From Butyrivibrio sp. (GTDB lineage: Bacteria; Bacillota; Clostridia; Lachnospirales; Lachnospiraceae): a stretch of DNA of 64,000 nucleotides. A program made the translations under genes and the position numbers. A model generated the notes under the pieces. It had not been told where the DNA came from. It did no database searches and worked only from the letters and a program-made list of their open reading frames with translations. Of this stretch, positions 16,337 to 25,257 are shown one piece after another (positions within the stretch are counted from its first letter, which is position 1; every line of letters starts with the position of its first letter). Where the stretch lies: assembly GCA_017615275.1 (NCBI GenBank), contig JAGAAO010000038.1, positions 1 to 64,000 of the forward strand, read 5' to 3'.

Positions 16337-18631
16337 ATGTCTTTTGTTATGAAACCAAGAAAAACGAAGAATGCACAGAAGTTTACAATTGGAATGAAGA
16401 AAAAGCTGGTAGTACTGTTTGTATTGGTATTACTGGCTTTCATTGGATTAGGACTCAGGCTTATCAACATCACGACCAAGAATGGTGAAGAGTATGAAAA
16501 GAAGGTCCTTTCTCAGCAACGGTATGAATCAATAACCATCCCGTTCAGAAGAGGAGATATATTGGACCGAAACGGCACAGTCCTTGCCCGCAGTGAGAAA
16601 GTGTACAACGTTATACTTGATACAAAACTTCTTTTGAGAGATCCGGATTTTCTGGAGCCCACTCTCAGTGCATTACAAAGTTGCTTTGGACTTGACGCCA
16701 CGAGAATGGGAGAAATACGTACTTATATAAGTAACAATCCGACATCTCATTACTATGTGGTTGACAATAAAAGAGAATATGCTGATGTAAAGAAGTTTCA
16801 GGACCTGACCGACAAGGAATCGGAAACCTACAACAAGGATATTGCTGAAAATATTCAGGGAATCTTTTTTACGGAAGACTACAAGAGAATTTATCCAAAC
16901 AATACGCTTGCGTGTGACGCCATTGGTTTTACGACGAGTGACAACATCGGATTGAATGGTCTTGAAAAGCAGTACAACAGTGTGCTCAGCGGAACTTTCG
17001 GAAGAGAGTACGGATATCTCGATGAGGATCTGAACCTTGAGAGAACGACTATCCCCGCTGTTGACGGTAATAATATAGTAACAACTATAGACGGCAAGCT
17101 TCAGACAATAGTTGAGAAATATCTTGCTGAATTCAATGAAGAAAACAAGGATAAAGCCCATACGGGAAACGGTGCCGTTGACGTCGGCTGCATAATGATG
17201 GATGTTCATTCAGGTGAGATACTTGCCATGGCAAGCTATCCAAATTATGACCTGAACAATCCCAAAGATCCGTCGAAACTTCTCGGAATGAAGGGAAGAG
17301 TCATCGATCACGAGAAAAAAGAGGAAGACGAGAAAGAAGCCGAGAAGAAAGAGGCTGAGGAAAAAGAAGCCGAAGCTGCTGAAAACGAAGAAGATGATGA
17401 TTCGGAATATGCAGATGTTACAGGTGGCGCAGACGAGGAAGAAGAAAAAGAGGAAGAAGAAAAGGAAAAAGAGAAGATTCCTACTGTCCCGGATTACATC
17501 ACACAAGAGAAACTCGATGAGCTGTCTAAGCCGGAAAATTATGAAGTGCTTCTTGAAAATTACAATGCACTCTGGAAAAATTTCTGCGTATCTGATACAT
17601 ACGAGCCGGGATCAGTATCAAAGCCTTTTACGGTGGCAATCGGACTTGAGACCGGATCGATCACCGGAGATGAAGTGTATCAGTGCGGCGGTTCCATGGA
17701 AGTTCCCGGATGGAAAAAACCTGTCAAGTGCCATGGTGTACACGGTGCAGTTACAATAGATAAAGGAATAGAAGCATCCTGCAACGTATGCATGATGAAT
17801 GTTGCCAGGGCAACGGGAAAAGAGAAATTCAGTAAATTCCAGAAGATTTTCGGTTTTGGACTTAAGACCAATATTGATCTTGACGGCGAACCCATCGCAA
17901 CACATCTTGTGCATAGCGCAGATAAAATGGATGGTTCTGACATTTATACATATTCTTTCGGACAGAGTTATAACTGTACCATGATCGAGATGATAGCAGG
18001 CTTTGCTTCATTAATAAATGGCGGAAAATATTACGAGCCGCATATGGTAAAAAAGATTGTTTCAAGCAGCGGCGCAACGATCAAGAATATTGAGCCCAGA
18101 GTACTCAGGCAGACTATTTCCGAAGATACATCCAAGAGGATAATCCAATGCTGTAACAGGGTTGTAACAGGAAAAGACGGTACAGGTGGAAGTGCAAAAC
18201 CCATCGGCTATACGATAGGTGGTAAGACAGGAACAGCGGAGACATCTCCCCGTGATAAAAGAGACTATGTAGTATCATTTATGGGATATGCGCCCGCAGA
18301 CAACCCAAGATATCTTATCTATGTTGTTGTTAACAGAGCTAACGCAGTAGATCAGGCTGATGCTAAGTTTGCAACCAGAATCGTTAATAAAGTTCTTCAG
18401 GAAGCACTTCCTTATCTGGGACTTGAAATGACGGAAGAGTTATCTGAAGAAGATCAGGTTAAGTATCAGGAATTTATGGAACAGAACGGATATGTCCAGA
18501 AGGTAACGGAAGAGAGCGCGGAAGGTGAAGAAAACGCAGAGAATGCGGACGGAGAAAACACTTCCGAAGATGAGCAGAAACCTGAAGGAGAACAGAAAAC
18601 GGAAGAAGAGAAAAAAGAGACGGACGAATAG
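16337..18631 (+). CDS. Division-associated class B penicillin-binding protein (FtsI/PBP2B type) with acidic insertion
   Basis: The 764-residue transpeptidase has an N-terminal membrane anchor, the dimerisation segment RRGDILDRNGTVLA, and the three active-site motifs: S426-V-S-K, S481-C-N and K630-T-G. Between the end of the N-terminal domain and the active-site serine there is an insertion, residues ~326-380, made almost only of Glu, Lys, Asp and Ala. The protein also ends in a Glu-rich tail of about 60 residues and has no PASTA domain, unlike SpoVD of spore formers. It makes septal cross-links together with FtsW. Its place between ftsL and mraY is conserved. Confidence 0.92.
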   Translation: MSFVMKPRKTKNAQKFTIGMKKKLVVLFVLVLLAFIGLGLRLINITTKNGEEYEKKVLSQQRYESITIPFRRGDILDRNGTVLARSEKVYNVILDTKLLLRDPDFLEPTLSALQSCFGLDATRMGEIRTYISNNPTSHYYVVDNKREYADVKKFQDLTDKESETYNKDIAENIQGIFFTEDYKRIYPNNTLACDAIGFTTSDNIGLNGLEKQYNSVLSGTFGREYGYLDEDLNLERTTIPAVDGNNIVTTIDGKLQTIVEKYLAEFNEENKDKAHTGNGAVDVGCIMMDVHSGEILAMASYPNYDLNNPKDPSKLLGMKGRVIDHEKKEEDEKEAEKKEAEEKEAEAAENEEDDDSEYADVTGGADEEEEKEEEEKEKEKIPTVPDYITQEKLDELSKPENYEVLLENYNALWKNFCVSDTYEPGSVSKPFTVAIGLETGSITGDEVYQCGGSMEVPGWKKPVKCHGVHGAVTIDKGIEASCNVCMMNVARATGKEKFSKFQKIFGFGLKTNIDLDGEPIATHLVHSADKMDGSDIYTYSFGQSYNCTMIEMIAGFASLINGGKYYEPHMVKKIVSSSGATIKNIEPRVLRQTISEDTSKRIIQCCNRVVTGKDGTGGSAKPIGYTIGGKTGTAETSPRDKRDYVVSFMGYAPADNPRYLIYVVVNRANAVDQADAKFATRIVNKVLQEALPYLGLEMTEELSEEDQVKYQEFMEQNGYVQKVTEESAEGEENAENADGENTSEDEQKPEGEQKTEEEKKETDE

Positions 18632-18758
18632 TGCTAAGGAATCGGAATCATTTGACGTAGGCACTGCAACAGGGTATCATATTGACCCGAACACAAGTGA
18701 TTTTTCGCTCCAAAAATCGGAAACGAAATAACAATTTAAAGTCAGTGAGGATAAGAAC

Positions 18759-19724
18759 GTGAATGATTATGTTGTAAGAACTTTGATCCCGACATGTGTA
18801 TCTTGTTTAATTGCAGTACTTGCGGGACCCAAAATAATAGCGCTTTTACGAAAACTTAAGGCGGGACAGACCGAAAGAGAAGAGGGACTCGAATCTCATC
18901 AGAAGAAGACGGGTACACCGACAATGGGAGGAATAATTTTTTTGCTTCCTTTCCTTATTATAGGTGTTATTTATTCTGCTTCTCATAAGGAAGTAATACC
19001 TATCCTTATTCTGACATTCGGATTTGGAGTGATCGGATTTATAGATGATTACATCAAGGTTGTAAAAAAGCATAATCTGGGCCTCAGAGCCTGGCAGAAG
19101 ATTGTCGGTCAGCTTATTGTTACTGTGATATTCGCCTTGTATGTTCAGAACTTTACCGATCTTACGCTTGAAATGAATGTTCCGTTTTTAGGTAACACTA
19201 TCAATTTTGGAATTTTCAACATACCGATACTGTTCTTTATCGCACTCGGAACAGCGAACGGAACCAATTTCACGGACGGAGTTGACGGACTTTGCGCATC
19301 GGTAACGGTTGTTGTTGCAGGATTTTTTGCCCTCGCAGCCATGCGATATGGTTCAACCGGAGCTGAGGTTATGTCAGCATCCATGATGGGTGCGCTCCTT
19401 GGATATCTCGTATATAACGTATATCCCGGCAAGGTTATGATGGGCGATACGGGCTCTCTTGCAATCGGAGGTTTTGTAACCGGAGTAGCATATGTTATGA
19501 ATATGCCGATATTTATTGCAATTGTCGGATTCATCTATGCTCTTGAAGTTATCTCCGTAATAATGCAGGTTACATATTTTAAACTTACAAACGGAAAAAG
19601 AATCTTCAGAATGGCGCCTATTCATCATCATTTTGAGAAGGGCGGCTGGTCTGAAACAAAGGTAGTAAATGTATTTACAACGGTAACACTTATTTTGTGC
19701 CTTATAGCATATGCAGGGTTATAA
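18759..19724 (+). CDS. mraY: Phospho-N-acetylmuramoyl-pentapeptide transferase MraY
   Basis: The 321-residue polytopic protein has the MraY signatures TPTMGGIIFLLP, FGVIGFIDDYIKVVKKHNLGL, NFTDGVDGL and FRMAPIHHHFE. It transfers phospho-MurNAc-pentapeptide to undecaprenyl phosphate, making lipid I. The start is a GTG behind GTGAGG with 8-base spacing. A 127-base gap from the PBP gene contains no obvious terminator. Confidence 0.97.
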   Translation: MNDYVVRTLIPTCVSCLIAVLAGPKIIALLRKLKAGQTEREEGLESHQKKTGTPTMGGIIFLLPFLIIGVIYSASHKEVIPILILTFGFGVIGFIDDYIKVVKKHNLGLRAWQKIVGQLIVTVIFALYVQNFTDLTLEMNVPFLGNTINFGIFNIPILFFIALGTANGTNFTDGVDGLCASVTVVVAGFFALAAMRYGSTGAEVMSASMMGALLGYLVYNVYPGKVMMGDTGSLAIGGFVTGVAYVMNMPIFIAIVGFIYALEVISVIMQVTYFKLTNGKRIFRMAPIHHHFEKGGWSETKVVNVFTTVTLILCLIAYAGL

Positions 19725-19739
19725 CAGAGGTTAAATGAT

Positions 19740-21110
19740 ATGAATGCAAAAGAAATTAATGGAAAAAAAGTACTTGTTATCGGAACAGGATTGTCAGGTG
19801 TCGGATCGGTAAGGCTTCTTCACCGTGTCGGAGCCGTTCCGGTAATGCTTGAAGAAAATACGAAAGTAACAAAAGAAGATATAGTAAAAAAGCTTCATGA
19901 TGAGGATAAGGACAATACAGATATTATCATCGGAGAGATATCAGATGATATGCTTGATGAGATTGCGCTTGTTGTACCAAGCCCTGCGGTTCCTCTCGAT
20001 GCTCCTACGATAATGAGAATAAAAGAAAAGAATATTCCCATTTGGAGTGAGATCGAGCTTGCATATAATTTCGCAAAAGGAAAGCTTGTTGCGATCACAG
20101 GAACAAACGGAAAGACAACAACTACAACGCTTGTCGGAGAGATCATGAAAGCTCATTTTAAGAGTAGCTATGTTGTCGGCAACATCGGAGTGTCTTATGC
20201 AGAGAGCGCTCTCGATATGACAGATGATACGGTTACAGTAGGAGAGATCAGTTCTTTCCAGCTTGAAGCGGTTGATAATTTCCATGCGCAGGTTTCTGCA
20301 ATCCTTAACATAACACCTGATCATTTAAACAGGCATCATACCATGGAATGTTATGCGCAGATGAAGCAGAACATTACGCACAACCAGACAGCTGATGATA
20401 CCTGCGTACTTAACTATGACAATCAGTATACAAGAGAGTTTGCAAAAAAATGTCCTTCAAAGGTGGTTTTCTTTTCAACTACCGAGAAACTTGAAGACGG
20501 ATTCTATCTTGACGGCGAGGAGATTTATATGAGTATCTCCGGAGAAGCTGTTCGGGTTATGAATATACATGACATGAACCTCGTTGGAATGTGCAACGTG
20601 GAAAATGTCATGGCTGCGATAGCTATGTCTGTTGCAATGGACGTTCCGCTTACAACAATCCTTAAGGTGATACGTGACTTCAAGGCTGTTGAGCACAGGA
20701 TAGAGTTTGTTGCGACCAAGAACGGAGTAGATTATTATAATGATTCCAAGGGAACCAATCCCGATGCGGCCATTCAGGGTATCAAGGCTATGTGTAAGCC
20801 TACAATCCTGATAGGTGGCGGATATGACAAGGGAAGCGAGTATGATGAGTGGATAGAGAACTTCGGAGATACGGTAAAGCTTCTCGTACTCATTGGTCAG
20901 ACCAAGGAAAAAATCGCAGAGTGTGCCAAGAAACATGGCTTTACGAAATATGTATTTAAAGATACCTTCGAGGAAGCACTTGAATATTGCAGTGCGAATG
21001 CTGATGAAGGTGATGCGGTGCTTCTTTCTCCTGCTTGTGCAAGTTGGGATATGTTCCCCAACTATGAGACAAGAGGAAAGAAATTTAAGGAGTACGTAAA
21101 TAAACTCTAA
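19740..21110 (+). CDS. murD: UDP-N-acetylmuramoylalanine--D-glutamate ligase MurD
   Basis: The 456-residue cytoplasmic Mur ligase has an N-terminal Rossmann-like segment (KVLVIGTGLSGVGSVRLL), the ATP site AITGTNGKTTTTTLVGEIM, and EISSFQLEAVDNFHAQVSAI with NITPDHLNRH, matching MurD. It adds D-Glu to UDP-MurNAc-L-Ala. It begins 15 bases after mraY. Confidence 0.97.
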   Translation: MNAKEINGKKVLVIGTGLSGVGSVRLLHRVGAVPVMLEENTKVTKEDIVKKLHDEDKDNTDIIIGEISDDMLDEIALVVPSPAVPLDAPTIMRIKEKNIPIWSEIELAYNFAKGKLVAITGTNGKTTTTTLVGEIMKAHFKSSYVVGNIGVSYAESALDMTDDTVTVGEISSFQLEAVDNFHAQVSAILNITPDHLNRHHTMECYAQMKQNITHNQTADDTCVLNYDNQYTREFAKKCPSKVVFFSTTEKLEDGFYLDGEEIYMSISGEAVRVMNIHDMNLVGMCNVENVMAAIAMSVAMDVPLTTILKVIRDFKAVEHRIEFVATKNGVDYYNDSKGTNPDAAIQGIKAMCKPTILIGGGYDKGSEYDEWIENFGDTVKLLVLIGQTKEKIAECAKKHGFTKYVFKDTFEEALEYCSANADEGDAVLLSPACASWDMFPNYETRGKKFKEYVNKL

Positions 21111-21142
21111 TCTAATATTTTTGAAACGATGAGGGGAACAAC

Positions 21143-22324
21143 GTGGAAAGAGTAGCCGGAATTTTACGAAGACAGAGTATAAGAAGACAAATAATGGGAA
21201 AGCAGAAAGAGGAGACATATGTTGATTACAGCATGATCTTCATAATACTTTTTCTGCTGGCTTTCGGACTTGTGATGATATATTCAACAAGTTCTTACGG
21301 AGCCTATATGACACAGCAAGGAGATTCGGCATATTTCTTTAAGCACCAGTTTGTGTCGGTACTTATCGGTATTACTGCAATGCTATTTATGTCATATTTT
21401 CCGTACAATATATTGAAGCAGCTTTCTTTCCCGATATATGCGGTTTCCGTAGTTCTTCTGATCATGGTCGGCCCGTTTGGTAAAAGACTCAACGGTGCCA
21501 AGAGATGGCTCAGGATTTTCGGAGTGTCGATTCAGCCGGCTGAGATAGCCAAAATCGCGGTTATTATATTGACGGCGACGCTCATTATCAAGCTGAAAAA
21601 GCAGCTTATGACGCAAAAGGGATTTTGTGTTGCGCTTGGAGTGGCGGCGCTGCCTTCTTTTTTGATCTACGCGGTAACGCATGACTTAAGTTCCGCCATT
21701 ATTACAATGGGAATCGGTGTCGTAATGCTCTTTATATCAACACCGGGATATAAGAGATATGTTTTGGCGGCGTTTTCTGTTATTGCTTTTGCGGCAGTTA
21801 TAGTTCTTATTGTAAAAAATGCGGATCCTTCAAGCAAAATGAATTACAGATTTGAGCGTATTCTTGCCTGGCTCGATCCCACAGCTCATGCGAGCGGAAG
21901 AGGATTCCAGACGCTGCAGGCTCTATATGCGATTGGTTCCGGCGGATTTTTCGGAAAAGGTCTCGGAGAAAGCATGCAGAAGCTTGGCTTTATTCCCGAG
22001 CCTCAGAACGATATGATCTTTTCTATCATATGTGAAGAGCTTGGACTTTTCGGAGCAATCGCTGTTATGCTTATGTTCCTTATTCTTATCTGGAGACTTA
22101 TGATCATTGCAAACAATTCACCTGATATGTTTGGCGCCCTGCTTGTTATCGGAGTTATGGGACATATTGCTATTCAGGTTATTCTTAATATAGCGGTTGC
22201 TACCAATACGATTCCCAACACGGGAATTACACTTCCTTTTATCAGTTACGGTGGTACTGCGGTTATTTTCCAGCTTGCAGAGATCGGTATAGCACTCAAT
22301 GTGGGAAGAAATATAGGAAGATAG
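21143..22324 (+). CDS. ftsW: Septal peptidoglycan glycosyltransferase FtsW (SEDS family)
   Basis: The 393-residue protein has about ten membrane spans and SEDS signatures: FGLVMIYSTSSY, NGAKRWLRI, QPAEIAKIA, PEPQNDMIFSIICEELGLFG and PFISYGGTAVIF. FtsW polymerises lipid II at the septum with its cognate class B PBP, encoded three genes upstream. The GTG start at 21143 follows GATGAGGGGAAC. In Bacillus the next gene is murG; here ftsQ follows directly. Confidence 0.95.
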   Translation: MERVAGILRRQSIRRQIMGKQKEETYVDYSMIFIILFLLAFGLVMIYSTSSYGAYMTQQGDSAYFFKHQFVSVLIGITAMLFMSYFPYNILKQLSFPIYAVSVVLLIMVGPFGKRLNGAKRWLRIFGVSIQPAEIAKIAVIILTATLIIKLKKQLMTQKGFCVALGVAALPSFLIYAVTHDLSSAIITMGIGVVMLFISTPGYKRYVLAAFSVIAFAAVIVLIVKNADPSSKMNYRFERILAWLDPTAHASGRGFQTLQALYAIGSGGFFGKGLGESMQKLGFIPEPQNDMIFSIICEELGLFGAIAVMLMFLILIWRLMIIANNSPDMFGALLVIGVMGHIAIQVILNIAVATNTIPNTGITLPFISYGGTAVIFQLAEIGIALNVGRNIGR

Positions 22325-22331
22325 TTTTGAT

Positions 22332-23171
22332 ATGGCGAAGAAACGCAGGAAAAAGAGAAAAAAACGTTCATATGTCGAGAGACGCTCGTATAGCATGATA
22401 GATAAAATTAAAGACTCCTTTATATATAAACGGAGTCTTTATATTATTGCAGGTATTGTCATTACTATACTTGTCCTGCTGATCGCGGTGATCAAGTATA
22501 TTCTGGATAATTACACCATCGAGAAAGTCTATGTGGAGGGATCTACTCACTACACCAACGAAGAGATCACCGATATGGTTATGGACAGCAAGCTGTGTCG
22601 GAATTCTATTTTTCTCAGTATTAAGTACAAGAATAAAAGCATAGACGGAGTTCCTTTTGTTCAAAAGATTGATGTGGACATTCTTTCCAAGGATACGGTA
22701 AGGATCAATGTTTATGAAAAAGCAATTGCGGGATATATTTCGTATCTTGGCCAGTATATGTACTTTGACAGGGAAGGTATCGTAGTCGAAAGTTCGTCTG
22801 AGCCTTCGGACGATGTACCGCAGGTTATGGGACTTAAATTTGATTACGTGGTTCTTCACGACAAGCTCCCTGTGGAAAAAGACGATATTTTTGATGAGAT
22901 ACTTGATATTACCCAATTATTGGCTAAATATGAACTTCATGCGGACAGAATTTTTTTCGACAGTGAGTATAATCTTTATCTTTATTTTGATGAGCTGGAA
23001 GTCAGCATTGGAAAAAAAGATAACATTGACGAAAAAATTATTCAGCTCAAAAGTATGTTCGAGACGACGAAACTTGACGGAAAAGCGGGAATTTTGGTGC
23101 TTGAAGAATATTCGGAAGATAATAAGACAATAAAGTTCAAAGAGAGAACACAGGAAATTACACCTGAGTAA
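22332..23171 (+). CDS. ftsQ: Cell division protein FtsQ/DivIB
   Basis: The 279-residue protein has a very basic cytoplasmic N-terminus ([10 protein letters not shown]), one membrane span (about residues 34-58) and an external POTRA domain ([20 protein letters not shown]) followed by the FtsQ beta-domain. It is the divisome scaffold that pairs with FtsL and DivIC. It starts 7 bases after ftsW. Confidence 0.9.
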   Translation: MAKKRRKKRKKRSYVERRSYSMIDKIKDSFIYKRSLYIIAGIVITILVLLIAVIKYILDNYTIEKVYVEGSTHYTNEEITDMVMDSKLCRNSIFLSIKYKNKSIDGVPFVQKIDVDILSKDTVRINVYEKAIAGYISYLGQYMYFDREGIVVESSSEPSDDVPQVMGLKFDYVVLHDKLPVEKDDIFDEILDITQLLAKYELHADRIFFDSEYNLYLYFDELEVSIGKKDNIDEKIIQLKSMFETTKLDGKAGILVLEEYSEDNKTIKFKERTQEITPE

Positions 23172-23265
23172 GATAAAATTAATCAAAAAAAACGGGTTGA
23201 TAATTAGCCCAAAAAATCGTATCATAGCTAATAAGGAGTCTATTGGTTATGAAGGAGGAGTTAAC

Positions 23266-24504
23266 TTGCTTGAAATAAAGTCAAACGATGCTGAGAGTAC
23301 TTGTAAAATCATCGTGGTAGGGGTTGGCGGTGCAGGTAATAATGCTGTCAATAGGATGGTAGACGAAAATATTACCGGCGTTGAGTTTGTCGGTATTAAT
23401 ACTGATAAGCAGGCGCTTCAGCTCTGTAAGGCGCCCAAGCTTTTACAGATTGGAGAAAAGCTTACAAAAGGACTGGGAGCCGGCGCAAAGCCCGAGATCG
23501 GTCAGAAAGCTGCTGAGGAGAGTGCGGAGGAAATTTCTGCAGCTCTTAAGGGTGCTGACATGGTCTTTGTTACTTGCGGAATGGGCGGCGGAACCGGTAC
23601 AGGTGCAGCTCCTGTTGTAGCTAAGCTCGCAAGAGAGATGGGAATTCTGACGGTAGGCGTTGTTACAAAGCCTTTCGCTTTTGAAGCGCGCGTACGTATG
23701 CAGAATGCTATGCTTGGTATTCAGAATATCAAGACTAACGTTGATACCCTAATTGTGATTCCAAATGACAAGCTTCTTCAGATAGTAGACAGACGTACAA
23801 CCATGCCCGACGCACTCAAGAAAGCAGACGAAGTGCTTCAGCAGGCAGTACAGGGAATTACAGATCTTATCAATGTTCCTGCTGTTATCAACCTTGACTT
23901 TGCCGATGTCCAGACTGTTATGAAGGACAAGGGCATTGCTCATATCGGTATCGGTAACGGTAAGGGAGATGAGAAGGCTATCGACGCTGTTAAGATGGCG
24001 GTAGAGAGCCCTCTTCTTGAGACAAAGATTAACGGAGCTTCCAGTGTTATCATCAACATTTCCGGTGATATCACACTTCAGGATGCATCCGATGCTTCAG
24101 AATATGTTCGTCAGCTTGCAGGAAATGATGTAAACATCATTTTCGGTGCAATGTATGATGAAGGCAAGACAGACACATGTACGATAACTGTTATCGCGAC
24201 AGGTATTGATGATAAGGCTACGACTGCTTCGCAGCCGAAGGCTGCTCCTGCACATTCTACACCGCACATTTATACAGCACCACAGCCTACACCGATACCT
24301 ACACCCGTAGCTGCAACACCGGTTACACCTATAACCCCTGTTCAGCCGATAATTTCACCTATCAGTGTGGCTGCCGATACAACAGCTGCAGGTACATCTG
24401 CAACATCATCGAGACCCGGCTTTTCGATCAATCGCCCAAGCGAGATCAAAGCCACAGTGGAACCGAAATCACTCAAGATTCCGGATTTCCTTCAGAGAAA
24501 GTGA
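23266..24504 (+). CDS. ftsZ: Cell division GTPase FtsZ
   Basis: The 412-residue tubulin homolog has [13 protein letters not shown], the nucleotide signature [15 protein letters not shown] and TKPFAFEA. A Pro/Thr/Ala-rich linker (about residues 325-395) leads to the conserved C-terminal peptide ([10 protein letters not shown]) that binds membrane tethers. I chose the TTG at 23266 because GGAGGAG sits 5 bases upstream; the longer frame from 23197 adds a non-homologous leader. No ftsA gene is adjacent. Confidence 0.96.
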   Translation: MLEIKSNDAESTCKIIVVGVGGAGNNAVNRMVDENITGVEFVGINTDKQALQLCKAPKLLQIGEKLTKGLGAGAKPEIGQKAAEESAEEISAALKGADMVFVTCGMGGGTGTGAAPVVAKLAREMGILTVGVVTKPFAFEARVRMQNAMLGIQNIKTNVDTLIVIPNDKLLQIVDRRTTMPDALKKADEVLQQAVQGITDLINVPAVINLDFADVQTVMKDKGIAHIGIGNGKGDEKAIDAVKMAVESPLLETKINGASSVIINISGDITLQDASDASEYVRQLAGNDVNIIFGAMYDEGKTDTCTITVIATGIDDKATTASQPKAAPAHSTPHIYTAPQPTPIPTPVAATPVTPITPVQPIISPISVAADTTAAGTSATSSRPGFSINRPSEIKATVEPKSLKIPDFLQRK

Positions 24505-24507
24505 TAG

Positions 24508-24539
24508 AAAGCCTTCCGCATTCTGCGGAAGGCTTTTTT
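24508..24539 (+). terminator. Terminator of the dcw cluster
   Basis: A perfect 13-bp stem (24508-24520 with 24524-24536) with a 3-base loop and a T-run follows the ftsZ stop. Confidence 0.92.
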
Positions 24540-24552
24540 CCATCCGGTGTCG

Positions 24553-24634
24553 ACAATAAATTGTGTGGAAAAATACGAAAAATGATGATACAATAATTTG
24601 TGGAAAAGTTTTTTGTATAGGCAATATATTGTGG
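24553..24634 (+). promoter_or_regulatory. Three NrdR-like boxes upstream of nrdR
   Basis: Three copies of the motif CAATA(A/T)(A/T)TTGTG occur at 24554-24566, 24591-24603 and 24622-24634. The third, CAATATATTGTGG, matches the NrdR consensus core at all but one base. The cores are 37 and 31 bp apart; 31 bp is a usual spacing of NrdR box pairs. A TACAAT at 24589-24594 could be the -10 box, overlapped by box 2. Confidence 0.65.
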
Positions 24635-24653
24635 ACATTATGGAGGATTCTAT

Positions 24654-25166
24654 ATGAAGTGCCCGTTCTGCGGTAAAGATGATACGAGAGTAATTGATTC
24701 CAGACCTGCCGATGAAAATACTTCTATTAGAAGAAGACGTGTATGTGATTCGTGTGGTAAGAGATTTACAACTTACGAAAAGGTTGAGACAATTCCTCTT
24801 ATTGTTATTAAGAAAGGTGATATTAGAGAGCCTTACGACAGAGCTAAGATTGAAGCGGGAGTTTTCAGGGCATGTCATAAGAGACCTGTAAGTGCAGAGC
24901 AGATTACCAAGATGGTAGATGCGGTAGAAACAGAAGTTTTTAACCTTGAACAGAAAGAAATACCAAGCAGAGCTATAGGTGAGATAGTAATGGATAAGAT
25001 GAAGAATCTTGATCCTGTAGCATATGTAAGATTCGCATCTGTATACAGAGAGTTCAAGGATGTAAATACATTTATGGACGAGCTTAAATCTGTCCTCAGA
25101 AAAGAGGCTGAAGGCACCATAACAGATACAACTGATAAGAACACGCCACTTCTTAAAAAGGAGTGA
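24654..25166 (+). CDS. nrdR: Transcriptional repressor NrdR
   Basis: The 170-residue protein has the N-terminal zinc ribbon (MKCPFCGKDDTRVIDSR, CDSCGKRF) and the ATP-cone that senses ATP/dATP (LIVIKKGDIREPYDRAKIEA). NrdR represses ribonucleotide reductase genes. It is preceded by TGGAGG and by NrdR-like boxes, so it may regulate itself. No nrd gene is in the window. Confidence 0.96.
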   Translation: MKCPFCGKDDTRVIDSRPADENTSIRRRRVCDSCGKRFTTYEKVETIPLIVIKKGDIREPYDRAKIEAGVFRACHKRPVSAEQITKMVDAVETEVFNLEQKEIPSRAIGEIVMDKMKNLDPVAYVRFASVYREFKDVNTFMDELKSVLRKEAEGTITDTTDKNTPLLKKE

Positions 25167-25171
25167 TTTCG

Positions 25172-25204
25172 AGCCTTGACAAAAAGTTGTCAAGGCTTTA
25201 TATT
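25172..25204 (+). promoter_or_regulatory. Perfect palindrome containing a consensus promoter, upstream of the peptide ABC operon
   Basis: An 11-bp inverted repeat (AGCCTTGACAA at 25172-25182, TTGTCAAGGCT at 25187-25197) sits 5 bases after the nrdR stop. It contains a perfect TTGACA (25176-25181), then a 17-base spacer, then TATATT (25199-25204). It has no long U-tract, so it may be an operator-promoter as much as a terminator. Confidence 0.65.
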
Positions 25205-25257
25205 TGAGCAGTATAGCACAGAAAATGCTGAATAATCCTAAGGAGGAAGATTGTGAC

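Noticed and set aside
17210-17506. 98-codon Phe/Leu-rich minus-strand frame
   Set aside because: It is the complement of the Glu/Lys insertion in the PBP gene.
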